DNA from: Loxodes magnus | Taxonomy: Eukaryota > Ciliophora > Karyorelictea > Loxodida > Loxodidae | DNA length: 64,000 nucleotides | Assembly (NCBI GenBank): GCA_946699065.1 | Contig: CAMPDV010000009.1 | Location: 1,302,001-1,366,000, forward strand | Reading direction: 5' to 3' | Shown here: piece by piece, positions 26,342 to 37,478 of the stretch | How the letters are laid out: every line of letters begins with the position of its first letter | How positions within the stretch are numbered: position 1 is the first letter of the stretch | Translations under genes and position numbers: made by a program | Notes under the pieces: model-generated | Database searches by the model: none | The model's input: the letters and a program-made list of their open reading frames with translations, nothing else | What the model was told of the DNA's origin: nothing

Positions 26342-26760
26342 ATGCTAAATAGACTAAAAAGCATTAAAATAATTAGAAATTTATTACAATAAGCATAAGA
26401 AAAAACTACTGCTTTGAATTAAAACTTATAAAATCAGAAAATTAGACTTTCTTTATAAAAGCAATTAATCTTATCTTCAGCTTATTGTATTTAATATCTC
26501 TACATTATCTATAGAAATTACATTTCGCTAGTAGGAACATTGGGCAATTAAAGGAGAGAATTAAATCTATTTTCCTTGTTAGATAAGAACATTTTTAAGA
26601 CTAAGTTATGCCTTAATAAATTGAAAGAGTTATTTAACTATTTAAAGGAAAAATAATAATATAATTAAAAAGAAGGATAATAAGCGAAGCAATTAAAGGA
26701 AAGTTTAAAATCTAATTACTTGCTATTTTTAAACTATTCATAAACTATCTACAGCTAAGT
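26342..26760 (+). CDS. Candidate Gln/Lys-rich ORF, end unresolved
   Basis: Frame 2 from ATG 26342 gives MLNRLKSIKIIRNLLQQAQE..., then CLNKLKELFNYLKEKQQ and KQLKESLKSNYLL, which looks like a small helical protein. No TGA ends it: the frame stays open to the ATG of the next gene at 27161 and beyond, through sequence that becomes clearly AT-rich after about 26760. A competing frame from an ATG near 26284 ends at a TGA near 26619. Treat it as a candidate only. Confidence 0.3.
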
Positions 26761-27160
26761 ACAAATAATTTAATTATTTTTATAGAAATTTGCTTATATA
26801 AGTTATATAAACAGCAATTTATCATAAGGGATTAGTTTATAGTTTAACATTAAACTATATATCTTTTTTATTAGTTTAATAAATATATTTCAAATAAAAA
26901 ACATGATAAAGAGTGTCTTTACATTCAAAGATTTAAGGATACTTAAAGGTAACTTTCTCTAAAGAGTATTTAAACAATAAATGATTTCTTTTTATTAATT
27001 GATTTATAGGACTGAAATAGAAAGCAAATATATTATCATCTTTATTTACGAGTATTATAATATAATAAATAACTAGATTGAAAGAGGATTATAAATTAAT
27101 AAGAAGGAATAAAAGTATTTAATAAGTTTAGATTTTCTTAACTTAAAGTCAAAATAAAAA

Positions 27161-27928
27161 ATGCCAGCATAATTTCAAAGAATAAACGATGAAAGATTGT
27201 ACACACTTTTAAGAGTATTATCAATGATCGCTGGAGCTTTGCTAATGCTTGTTGGGATTTTAAATTTTGTATTTCACAAATGAAAATCAGAAAGAGATGC
27301 TGTTCTAAATTTCTATTATATGTAATTTCATTATCTAGATTATTTGGACTTTTAATAATTTTAGTGGAATTTCAAATTAGAGTAATTGTAGTGCAAGTCA
27401 TTTTCATGAGAACATACTTAGGTAAAGGATTATTTTATTGCTTGTAAGAATTAATATAGTATAGCTACATTAGTATGGGATAAAAGAGCATGATATATGA
27501 TAACATATGCAATTGGATTGTTTGCTTTTGGCATGTTTCATTTATTGCTAGGTCTTGCTGTAAATTTTAAAATTAGTGTAAAGGAAAAATTTAAGAAGGA
27601 GAAGCTAATAAATAAAATTAAAATTAACAATCTGACTAGAAGTAATAAGATAAGGCAAATGGTGATGCTATTGCAAATTAGGACATTTTTATTGAGCCAC
27701 CTGCTACCTAACTCTTTATTATTAACTTTTTTAGAACTTAAAGTAATTTTAATTTGCTTGTTTTAAATTTTTTAATTCCCTCTTAAGTCCCGAATACATT
27801 CGCTAATGAATCGCTTTTCTTATAAAGTCCATTTCATTCCTTAACTCCTTATCAATTTCTACTTCTAAGTAAATACTTGGAAAATAACAATATCTCATTA
27901 TATTAAAAGAAAGATTAAACTAAAATGA
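27161..27928 (+). CDS. COPI-associated-type four-TM membrane protein
   Basis: About 244 residues, ATG 27161, three exons. Exon 1 reads DERLYTLLRVLSMIAGALLM with a second segment after HKW (Trp from TGA). A 17-nt intron (27322-27338) leads to ILFGLLIILVEFQIR, and a 16-nt intron (27444-27459) joins YLGKGLFYC to FIATLVWDKRAW. The final segment is IGLFAFGMFHLLLGLAV. This order (NFYYILFGLLIILVEF, then YLGKGLFY) matches the COPI-associated protein family of small Golgi-linked membrane proteins. The C-terminal tail is unresolved: the current frame ends at TGA 27926-27928, while a possible 20-nt intron at 27662-27681 would move it to a frame with no TGA until 28225. Confidence 0.75.
27322..27338 (+). 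other. 17-nt intron in COPI-associated-type gene
   Basis: GTAATT...TCTAG. It joins NFYY to ILFGLLIILVEF. Confidence 0.85.
27444..27459 (+). other. 16-nt intron in COPI-associated-type gene
   Basis: GTAAGAATTAATATAG. This is the shortest supported intron in the window. Confidence 0.8.
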
Positions 27929-28313
27929 ATAGTTAACAAGTTTAAATTATTTATATATATTGTAAGAGACTATATTAAAGCTGGCTTATATTAAGACTTA
28001 AGAAACATATAATTAGAAGAAAATAAAGCATACTTTAAATTGGTTCTTATCGAATATAGTTCTTGATTGGTTTAATAGACATATTTAATAGAGTAATTTT
28101 ACCTTTTACTATTAAATCAAACGCTTTAATAAATTTAAAGATTTATAGTTTTATTTTATAAATGAAAGTATTTAATACATTAAAATATATATCATAGTTA
28201 GTCTTTATTCAACTCGAAAATAATTGAAAACAGCAGTTCTTTATTTAATATCCTTCGATATCTTTTAATATGTAGTAGTGTTATTTATATCTTATTACTT
28301 TTACTTTATTTCT

Positions 28314-29514
28314 TCAAATTTAAGTTTAAAATTATGAAAAGCATTATCCAATAAAATCTGAGTCATAATAAGTAGATGAAATTATTAAGAAGTTAGTAAT
28401 CAAATATTAATGAGCTACCAAATTTGATAGAAGAATATATTTATTAATAATTTCTTACTGAAATAAGATAAAAGCGCTTTTAATTATATATCTTTATTTA
28501 AAGAGCATTTATTATTAATTAAATTTTTATTATCTTTTATATATCTACTATTTATAATTTAAAAAATGTATAAGAAAAATTACTTAATAAAGACAAGAAA
28601 AAATTAAATGTTTGGAGTTCTTGAGGTGTTTCCCACGAAACTCTATATGATCTGGAGGCTAAATACAAAAAATTTGCATTTCTCTATAATTTCTTTCCTT
28701 GCTAAGCTTGTGATCAGCGAAATCTTCTTTCATCTAGATAATGCTTGATATCTTTTTTCTTGTAAATATTTCAAATTTATTGCAATATTATCTTTCTTTT
28801 ACTCTTTTCTCTTTTCTCTTTTCAGTTCTAGTTATGTTGTCCCTTCTTTTTGTTTTTTAAATCCTTCTGGTAGCTTCAGTGATTTAACTTGAAGTTTATA
28901 AAATTTCTGCATCTTTCCCATAGATACATGCGAGAGTTACAGTAATAGCATCTTTTAGTTTCTCATATAAGTTTAAAACTTTAATTTTTCTCTTCTTATA
29001 TTATCATTGATTAATTTCCTTATTCTCTTAGTTCCATTTAGCATTGCATTTTTGCTGATTCTCTTCTATTTTCTATGCTATTATCAAGTTCTTTATTCTT
29101 CTATTGCTAGTTTTAAGATCGACTATTCTGATACTTCAGAAGGTTTTAAGGCCTCTTCTTAATCAAAAGCCTGGATTCTAATTCCTTTGGTATTTCAAGC
29201 TTTTTCATCAGTCTCGTATTATATTTCTTCAGCTTTTTAAATTCTTTCTAGGGGTCCAGTACCATTTTTATCAACTAATCATAGCTTACTTACTGCTCTG
29301 TGGTTAAATTAGAGTCTTTCGAGTGCATAATATTTTTGGCCTATTTCCTAGAACTTTCTTCAGAGTTGAGATTCTCGATTAGTTGATCTCCTTTATGGAA
29401 CCATTCTCCTAGTCCTGGTTTCTCTAGGATGTTGCTAACTCTTTTTTCTTTGAGCGCGTAAAATGTTGATCTGATTTATAAATATTTTTAATTGCTTTAA
29501 TATAAATGTGACAT
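28314..29514 (-). CDS. Uncharacterised Lys/Glu-rich protein, probably three exons
   Basis: The start is ATG 29514 (MSHLYQSNQKYLQIRSTFY...). Coding quality then moves between frames. Frame 0 holds to about 29355, a second frame reads KLWLVDKNGTGPLERIQKAEE and GIRIQAFDQEEALKPSEVSE, and a third reads LYEKLKDAITVTLACIYGKDAEI and MKEDFADHKLSKERNY. A 17-nt GT-AG intron at 29107-29123 fits the second switch. The first switch could be a 14-nt GT-AG stretch (29341-29354), shorter than any supported intron here, so it is doubtful. No TGA follows soon after the last good segment near 28600; the first in that frame is at 28316-28314. No family recognised. Confidence 0.5.
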
Positions 29515-30410
29515 TATAAATAAATTTAAAATAAATAGAACCATAAAATTATCTTAGCAATGTAATATTATATCTATATGTAAAGTGAGAAGATGCTATT
29601 TTTAAGTTTACAGTTTATATATCTTTATTTTAGTTAATAGTAATATTCATCTTTTGCTTTCATTTTAGTAAGCTAGTTAACTTTATAGTTAATTAATGTT
29701 TAAAGAAATTAAAATTAATGCAAATGTAATATTTTAGAGTAACTTTAAAAATTTAAATTTAAAAGGAGATTAAATTATTACATTTATTTAGATATGGCTT
29801 ATTATTTTGCTTAGATACTATTTTTCTTTATTTTAGACTATGCTTTATAAAATGCTTATTTCTTATAAACATATTTCATAATATAAATTTCATTTCTTTA
29901 TTTAATAGGAACATTTTGATAATGTAGGGAGTAATCTCTATTATTCCTTTAAAATTAATTAATTAATCACTTATTATAATTCTTTAAAATTATTGACAAG
30001 CATCTCGAGCTTTATCCTTCTTTATAGAGCTTTTCTCATCGATATAATGTCTTGGTTATAATGATTTTTTAGCATTAATAAAGAATTTCTTTGATTATAG
30101 TAGAAACATACAGTAAATAGATTGTAACTAAACTACAAATGAATTTAAAGTAATAAATGATAAAATAATCCCTTTTACTAAAATAAGCTCTCATTTCAAT
30201 CTATCAAGTAAAATTACTTTATCTACAAGCTATTTCAGTTTACTATAATCTTTATTATTAATATCTTAATTAAAGCTTTTACAATCAATTAAATTGCAAA
30301 ATTTTCAAAATAAATTGAGCTAGAATTATAGCAATTGGCTCAACTAAGAAGCTTTAGTTAAAGAAATATTTAATTTAATCAAAACTATACAGGGATGTTT
30401 ACAAAACTCA
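29515..30410. other. AT-rich intergenic spacer
   Basis: Nothing coding or structured recognised. Confidence 0.55.
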
Positions 30411-31930
30411 TCACTAGACATTCAGAGAGATTATTACACAAGTTATATCATCTATTACTTCTTCTTCCTTTATATTATTAACTTACCTCTGTCCATTTCT
30501 TGTTTGCTTCTCTAACTAGCAAATCGCAAGCCTATTATAATTACCCATTTTCAACATAGTCTTTTACAATTTAAGCTGCATGTTCATTACTCAAAAACTC
30601 TCAAACTCCATCTGAAGCTATGATGATGAATTTATCCGAGGTTTAGAGTTAAAATTCCATTATTTCTGGATCTGGAGATACACCAACTGATTAAGCAACT
30701 AAATCACCCAAAGATCTTGTCATTGCTAATCCAGGAATATCAGCTTCTTTAATTCAAACTCTTAAAGGACCAATATCAGAACCATCTTCATCTGAAACAT
30801 TTATTTCAAAATTACCTTTGTAAGCCATAATTCTTCCATTACAGTCATATATCCTCTATGCTTCATCTTCAAGTTCAGGTTTATGATCTCTGTTAAGTGG
30901 TATTGCTGAGTTTTCTTTTACCAAAACTGCCCGAGAATCTCCTACATTTGCACATCACAGTTTTCTTCCTTAAATTAGAACCGAAACTAAGGTAGTTCCA
31001 CTAAATTGAACATCAAATTATTAACGCATTAATTCATTAGATACTTGCAATATACTATTTCTTAAAGCTTTAGCTGGATTTCCTTTCAAGTCTTATTCAT
31101 TTTATAGTATTGCTAAAATAATTCAAATTACCTGGCAATCTTGCTTTTACATACTAAGACACATCGTGACCGCAAATGCCATGTCCATCAGCGACAGCAT
31201 AAAAATGCTAAGTTAGTGATTTGCTGAAAAAGTTTTAAATAATATAACTATCTTAATTTACTTTTGGAACACTACCTGGAATCATTCCAGTTTTACTTTT
31301 GTAACTAACACCTTATACTACATTCAAATCTTAAGAAAGGCGTAATTATGATGAAGAGTTCTATCTTGACTGTCTTCTAGAGGATAAAACTGGATTAATA
31401 GTAGATGTAATTCCATTAATTCCATTATATGAATTAACTCTATTGTGCTATATCACTTTTGAGGAATCTTTTTTCTACTAAAAATTTTAACTTTCTTGAT
31501 CTTTCTAATTTGAAACTCCTTTAGTTTAATGCTTTTTTGTGGTAGGTGGACGAGGAAGAGCAATAGGGTTTTGCACAGTTAATTTCCTAACGATTTAGTT
31601 TGATTTAGTAGTATTTTTATTTTTAGAGGTATTTTCTTATTTGTTAGCACTAGTCAATTTATCAAATTTCTCATACACTTTTACTTAGGACTCTGAATTT
31701 TATCTCACATGCAAAGGTTTGAAATTTAAGAATTATTTTTATCCCATATTAAGATTAGATCCTTTTGGAGTTTCTACTGGACTTGCAGTGTAACTTGGAT
31801 TTTTAGACTTCACAAGTCGCTTTTTACTTTAAGAAGGAGCGAAAATAAGATTTTCGTTGGGAGACTTATGAGATTTCAAAACAGGAGTGGGTACAGGAGA
31901 TTTTTTTTAAGATCTATACAATTTCTCCAT
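30411..31930 (-). CDS. PP2C-family (PPM) Ser/Thr protein phosphatase
   Basis: 493 residues in three exons, ATG 31930 to TGA 30413-30411. A low-complexity Ser/Lys/Pro leader of roughly 200 residues precedes the catalytic domain: NQDSYIIQNFF, FYAVADGHGICGHDVS, SGTTLVSVLIQGRKLWCANVGDSRAVLV, RVWIKEADIPGLAMTRSLGD, IIIASDGVWEFLSN and the closing DDITCVIISL. The metal-binding Asp residues of ADGHG, SDGVW and DD are all present, so it should be active and Mn/Mg-dependent. Three invariant Trp residues (LWCANVGDSRA, RVW, DGVW) are encoded by TGA. Two 19-nt introns (31113-31131 and 30468-30486) are required for frame. It probably acts in the cytosol or nucleus, as no signal or membrane segment is visible. 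Confidence 0.97.
30468..30486 (-). other. 19-nt intron in PP2C gene
   Basis: GTAAGTTAATAATATAAAG. It joins NKKWTE to EEVIDDITCV. The AAG acceptor is unusual here. Confidence 0.88.
31113..31131 (-). other. 19-nt intron in PP2C gene
   Basis: GTAATTTG...TTTTAG. It lies between VKARLP and ILQNEQ. Confidence 0.92.
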
Positions 31931-32969
31931 TTATAAGAGAAGCTAAGAATAAAAGTTCTTAATGTATTAATTTAAGAATATTAAGAATTTATTTAATATC
32001 TACTATACTACTCTACTAGTTAATCTACTTTTTTCTTATTTTCAACGTTTAATAATTAAATACTCTTCTTATTTTTATTTAGGATATCAAAGGCAAGGGT
32101 TTATAATAAAATTAGTATATTAGAGTTTATGTAGTTAGAAATTAGTAGCATTTCTATTAATAGTAATGAATGACTAAACGCTTTCAAATTCCCATATAGT
32201 GATGCTTATTTATGCTTGCAATTATTATAATATATTTATTAAAGAAAGGCTAGATATTCCTTTTATTATTAATGTTATGTATTTACAAGTTAATGTACTA
32301 TATAAATAAAAGGGTACCTTTATGCAGTTAGCTTGCTGCTTTCTCATTAAAATAATCGATAATAGATTAGATGTAATAAAGTATATTATTGGTGTAAAAG
32401 CAATGATTAGATACAATAAATCTATTAGATTTATATAATTTTATGCTAAATCAAGCTTTAAGAACATTCTATAAGTCATCAATAAAATCTAATATCATAT
32501 ATTTACTAAATAGTACTTCTTAAGCTAATTATAATAGATACTTAATATTCCTTACAGACTTTCAAAAATAATTTAAGCATCAAACTTGAAAAATTTAAAT
32601 CTTACAGTTTTAAATTAATAGAAATTCATTAATACCTAAATTAAAAAGGATAAAAATGATTTAGTTATATACAAAATAATTTAACTAAATAAAAGTATAT
32701 GAGTGATAAAATACAGGCATAATATAGAGCATTTCTTTAATAAGGATAATTATATAAATAATTTTACTTATTAAATACAATTTATTAAATCTATTTTATA
32801 TTTTAGTTATTAAAATAGTAAATAAATGAATTAGTACAAATAGCCATTCTTTTTATATAAGAGTCATAATTATCACCAAAATTAAGTAATAATTTAATGA
32901 GCTTTATAATTAAAGTTATTATAGAAAGTAAAAGAATAATTTTGCTTAATTAAAGAAAATATAATAAAG
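31931..32969. other. AT-rich spacer downstream of the ATG8-like gene
   Basis: Frames here are very AT-rich. The ATG8-like frame stays open across it to a TGA at 32581-32579, but composition suggests noncoding sequence. A hydrophobic ORF at 32225-32416 (-) has no support. Confidence 0.5.
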
Positions 32970-33347
32970 TTAATCAAGGTTTCCAAAAGAATCTTCATTT
33001 GTATAAATTATATACAGGAAATCATCTTCATCTTTATTTTCAGTGTAAATTTTCCCCATTGTCTAAGTAACTATTAGCATCTTGTTGTTAGCACTTAAAT
33101 TAAGAGTTTATTTTGCATTAGTGAAGTTCATATTCTACTTTATCATACTAATTAATGTTTAAAGTGTCAAACTTTGATCTAGTAAAAATTTTGATTAAGG
33201 TAATTCAGGAATTTAAGAGTTGTATTTTTTAATTAGTATAATTGGAATTCTTGTTGGGTATTTTTCCATTAGTGCACGCGATTTTTATTTTCTTTCTTCA
33301 AGAGAGTGTCCAATTTTATAATCTGCTAGTTCTTTTGGATCTTTCAT
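32970..33347 (-). CDS. ATG8: ATG8/LC3-like ubiquitin-fold protein
   Basis: ATG 33347 opens MKDPKELADYKIGHSLEERK, followed by LMEKYPTRIPIILIKKYN, LDQSLTLQTLISMIKQNM and GKIYTENKDEDDFLYIIYTNEDSFG, the ATG8 framework. The Phe-Gly near residue 121 is the expected ATG4 cleavage and lipidation site, followed by Asn-Leu-Asp. ATG8 proteins are coupled to phosphatidylethanolamine on autophagosome membranes. Length to the next codon is 125 residues, typical for the family. That codon is TAA (32972-32970), sense elsewhere in this window; the first in-frame TGA is about 390 nt further on at 32581-32579. I end the feature at the TAA on family length, while noting that a Gln read-through tail would be removed by ATG4 in any case. 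Confidence 0.85.
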
Positions 33348-33624
33348 TTATCAAATATTATCTTAAGATAATAATTAAATAAAGTATCAAATATATATTA
33401 CATTTATTCTATTTGATACTTATACATTTTAATCAATTACTCTTCTTTTACTTATTCAGCTTAAAGCTCTAATTATACCATTTTTGCAATACTTATATTT
33501 GTTGCTAGAAGATGATAGAAGATTATTAATTACAGTAATGCTTTATTGAGTATTTAAGAAGTAGAAAGATCATTAATTAGCACTTAATATTTGTTAAAGC
33601 TTAAATTAAACAATTTAATACCAA

Positions 33625-34519
33625 TCAATCCCATTTATTTTCTTCTTTAATAGATCTTCTACTTGGAAGCAACATTTTAAAATAGGAATCTGTCCCAAAC
33701 AAATCTGCTAAATTCTCTTTTACTGATCCCTTTGAAAATCTAATGATTTAGCCATCACTAGTAGTTACTGGAGCAACTAATTCTCAAGAAGTCAAGCCTT
33801 TACATGCTAAAATTCAGTTTCATAGAACAAAGAAGATCATAATGATGAAAACTCCAATACTTAATCAATAGCTTCACTTAATGCTTTTATAATATTTTAT
33901 CTATATTTATAACTCTTACTAGATCACTGTAACAAAAACAGCATGTTAAAAGCATAAATCCTGATCCTAGCCAAACGTAGAGTAAAAACAACAAAAAATA
34001 TCTTTAATTATTTTGTCCAACACAACCATTTACCCAAGGACAATGATGATCCATTTTCAATATGCAAATATTGCAAACAAAGCAATGATTTGCTCTTGGA
34101 GGTTTGCCATTTTGACAAATTCCACATCAGCCTACCTTATCTTTTTTCCTTTCTTCTTCAGCATCCATTTGCTCATGAGAAACTTATACTTGTAGAACTA
34201 CATTTTAAACTTAGTCTATAATTTAATCTTTCTAAGCATATTAGTCATAGTTAAATCTTTATAGTCCTTTTGGAGGTTTTCCAGGTCCTTTTCAAACAGT
34301 CATAATATAATTGTAAAATATATTTAAAAAGAATCAAGCTCCTATAAGAGTATAAGGAAAAACACCAAACCCTAGTTTCAAATAAAGATAAGGCCAATAT
34401 GTAAAAAAATAAGAGTATAGCATAAAAACTAATAAGATATTAAGCATTATAAGTAAAGAAATTCCCATATGCTTTATTTTTTCTGCAAACATGCCAATAA
34501 GTCACTCAGATACCGCCAT
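33625..34519 (-). CDS. DHHC-type protein S-acyltransferase (palmitoyltransferase)
   Basis: 291 residues in two exons, ATG 34519 to TGA 33627-33625. Two N-terminal membrane segments precede the Cys-rich domain [20 protein letters not shown]...[16 protein letters not shown], with the catalytic Cys in DHHC. Two more segments follow ([13 protein letters not shown] and [16 protein letters not shown]). TSWELVAP sits at the place of the conserved TTxE motif, and the tail is [16 protein letters not shown]. Several Trp residues, including those in [15 protein letters not shown] and GWCGIC, are TGA. A 19-nt intron (33901-33919) is needed between SDL and IKYYKSIKW. It attaches palmitate to Cys residues of membrane-associated substrates, usually at the Golgi or plasma membrane. 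Confidence 0.96.
33901..33919 (-). other. 19-nt intron in DHHC gene
   Basis: GTAAGAGTTATAAATATAG. It restores frame into the last two membrane segments. Confidence 0.88.
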
Positions 34520-35497
34520 TTTTACTTGAAAAGGATTTTTTAATTTTATAATTTGGACTTGCTTTAAATAAAAAAAATTAAACGGTTTAAGATAAATCTC
34601 TCTAGAAAGTAATTTCCTTATATATTTGATCTAAATTTATATTCTTTTAATAAAATGATAATTCCTAATTTTTTCTTTTTACCTTTCTATTTAAACTTTA
34701 ATATTTAAAGCTTTTTAATTCTTCTATCATAAAAGAATATTTAAATATCTATAAAAGTTATTATATCTATAGTTATTTTATGTGGTTTATTTAATATTAA
34801 ACTAGCTAAATAAAGAAATAGTTCTTCATTTATTTGTTTAATAGTTATCTAATAAACTTACTCAGATTCTATAATTAAAATTAAATTTAGTTTAGAAAAA
34901 GCTGACTTGATTATCTCTATTGTGGTTATCCTTGCTTAAATAGATTTAATACAAATAGCAATTGTAGTAAAGTTTAAAGATAAATCTGCTTAAGATAAAT
35001 TATTATGAATTAGATGCTTTAGCATTTAAATTTTTAAATGTATTTGCTAATTAATTGAATGAGTGAACTTTCTAGCAATAGAGATACTTTTAAGTAATGA
35101 TTTGTAATAAGTTAATTTAAATATAGTATAATAAATCTAATGATTAAGAATAACTTTTATTAGTATAGTATAAGCTTTTATTACATCATTCAATTATAGA
35201 ATTATATGGTTTATTTATATCCATTATTATACTATTATTGTATAAATATGCTATCTATTTATAAACTTTATTAAAGATAGAGATACGGAATTTTATTTTG
35301 AGTCAAGAGAATTAACTTACTAAAAATAGAGTTTAAATTTAATTATCTTCAGATGTTAAATGTTTACTATTGCAAGAGCTAGAATTTTGTCATATAAGGA
35401 ATAGTAAAGTGTTTTGTATTTTGATTTATTGAAAAAATTGCTAGTTTAAATTTTAGATGGTACGTTAGCCTTTCTTAATATCTTATTTTAAATATAA
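34520..35497. other. AT-rich intergenic spacer
   Basis: This lies between divergent genes. No coding frame or RNA recognised. Confidence 0.55.
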
Positions 35498-36385
35498 ATG
35501 AACAATTAGACGCTTTATGAGAAAATTCCTTAAATAGCATTAGGATTTTATTTAGTTGATTAACCTTATGAACTCTTACAAACTGCTTTCAAAATAGGGT
35601 ATCGTCATCTTGATTGTGCTACTTTATATCAAAACCAGGATAAAATAGGAGATTGCTTATAAAAATTTTTCTAAGAAAAGCAACTTCAAAGATCTGATAT
35701 TTTTATTTCTGGCAAAGTCTGACCCACTTGCTATAGAGATATAAAATCAGCATGTTTAAAGGATTTATCTGAGTTAAAACTTGATTACTTTGATCTTTAC
35801 TTAGTTCATTAGCCTTGCGCTTTAAAACAAACTTAGAGTAGTTCAGAAATAGATTTTTATCCCATGTGTAAAGTATGAGAATAAATGGAAAATTTGATGT
35901 AAGAAGGGTATGTTAAAAACATTGGAGTTAGTAATTTTAATGTTTAGCTCTTAATAGACCTACTTAGTTATAGCAACATTAAACCATGTGCCAACTAAAT
36001 TGAATTGCATCCTTATTTACCTCAAACCAAATTAATTTAATTCTGCCATAAATATAACATAAGTACCTTTGCTGCTCGACCTTTGGGAATGCCTGGAGGA
36101 TAAAGAAAAGCACAATGTAAAAGAGAATTAATTGAAGATCCTAAAATTATAGAACTTGCTTAAAAATATGGAAAAACAGCTGGTTAAATACTTTTGTAAT
36201 TTGCATATGCTAGAGGAGGAGTAGTAACCAAAACTAATACTTTAACTCGCTTATAAGAAAATTGGGATGCCATGTAAGATGTATGAATAAGTTAGGAAGA
36301 TATAAAAAATCTAGAATCTATGGATCTAGGTAATTATGGGAGATTTTACGATTTGAGCAAATTTAATATCCCAATTTATGATTGA
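35498..36385 (+). CDS. Aldo/keto reductase
   Basis: 295 residues, single exon, ATG 35498 to TGA 36383-36385. It has the (beta/alpha)8 NADPH-dependent reductase motifs: GYRHLDCATLYQNQ (Asp39, Tyr44), ISGKVWPTCY (Lys73) and YLVHQP (His104), the complete catalytic tetrad. GVSNFN, ANQIELHPYLPQ and the LQFAYARG segment follow, ending FNIPIYD. The Trp after Lys73 (usual KLW/KVW) is TGA at 35720-35722, and KVWEQ and DVWISQ also use TGA. AKRs reduce aldehydes and ketones in the cytosol; the substrate cannot be inferred. The RGGVVTKTN segment stands where many members have a VIPKS-type cofactor-phosphate site, so cofactor binding may differ slightly. The closest sense TGA to a stop in the window is here, about 100 nt upstream. 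Confidence 0.95.
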
Positions 36386-37478
36386 AGTCAAAACAAACTT
36401 TCTTTATAATATTTAAATAGTTTAAATTCAATTTCACATATCATTGCATCCTTCTTCCTCAATCCTTTTATTCTAATTTCAACTTAACTAATCCATCCAA
36501 CTATCTTTAAATGAAAATTAAAGCTTTACATCTTTCTTATTTGATATTAAACTATTCTACTATATATTTATTATAATATAAGAGATAAAGGACTCATTTG
36601 TTTTATATTATAATCTTGCAGTTTATAAATCTAAAATCTAAAATTATTAATAGTATCAATAATTAACTACTTTCTCCTGAAAGTAAGATTAATATAAATG
36701 ACTAATCATCTATCTATTTTAATTAGATTCATCTTCTAATTTTTAGCATTTTTATAAAAATTTGGAGCAAATTAGACAATAATACTGCTATAAGTTTAAT
36801 TTATCATATATAATTAGTACTTCTAATATTTTAAGCAGTCACTATTAATTATTATACTTTCCTTAATCTACTTTTATTACGCTAACTTACTATATTTAAA
36901 TACTTTATTATCTAATTTTCTAGTATTTTCTACTTTTATTCCATTTAATACTTTATTTATCTTAGTTCTCAAACTTTGCAAGAGGGATATTTTCAGTATT
37001 CTAATTTAAAAAATTTCAACAGCCTCTAATAATTTTTGTATATATCTCTTTATTAAGCTTTAATAAAAGCAAATCTAACGATAAAGGAAAAGTAAAGACT
37101 TCTATAGTAAAAATAGAGATTTTTATTTAAACTAAAGAAATTTAAAATTTATTGTTTATCAATCCTAAAATATTCGACTTAATAGAGGAGATTATTATCT
37201 ATATAGTTAGTCGTAAATGTTTTGAATAAGTGCTAAACACTCCTGTTAAATTATTAGTTTTATTTTAAATTATGCAAATTCAGAAAGAATGCTAATGTAA
37301 TTTAATATATTTTAATATTTATTAATAATCTTTGGTTGATTAAAGGGGAATTAAGTTCAATTTTTATAAGAAATAATTATGGAGTAAATTGCAATTTTTG
37401 AAGAGATAAAGAATAAGTATTTTTACTGGTAAAATTAAAAATGTGTATATTATTTTAAGGGCATGCTACTTTAGCTTT
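36386..37478. other. AT-rich spacer between convergent genes
   Basis: No coding frame or RNA recognised. Confidence 0.55.

Noticed and set aside
28334-28624. Plus-strand ORF (MKSIIQQNLSHNKQ..., 96 residues, TGA stop)
   Set aside because: It overlaps the 3' end of the minus-strand gene at 28314-29514 and is very AT-rich. It could be real only if that gene ends near 28630; not enough support.
34013-34195. Plus-strand ORF over the DHHC domain
   Set aside because: The opposite strand carries the complete DHHC Cys-rich motif.
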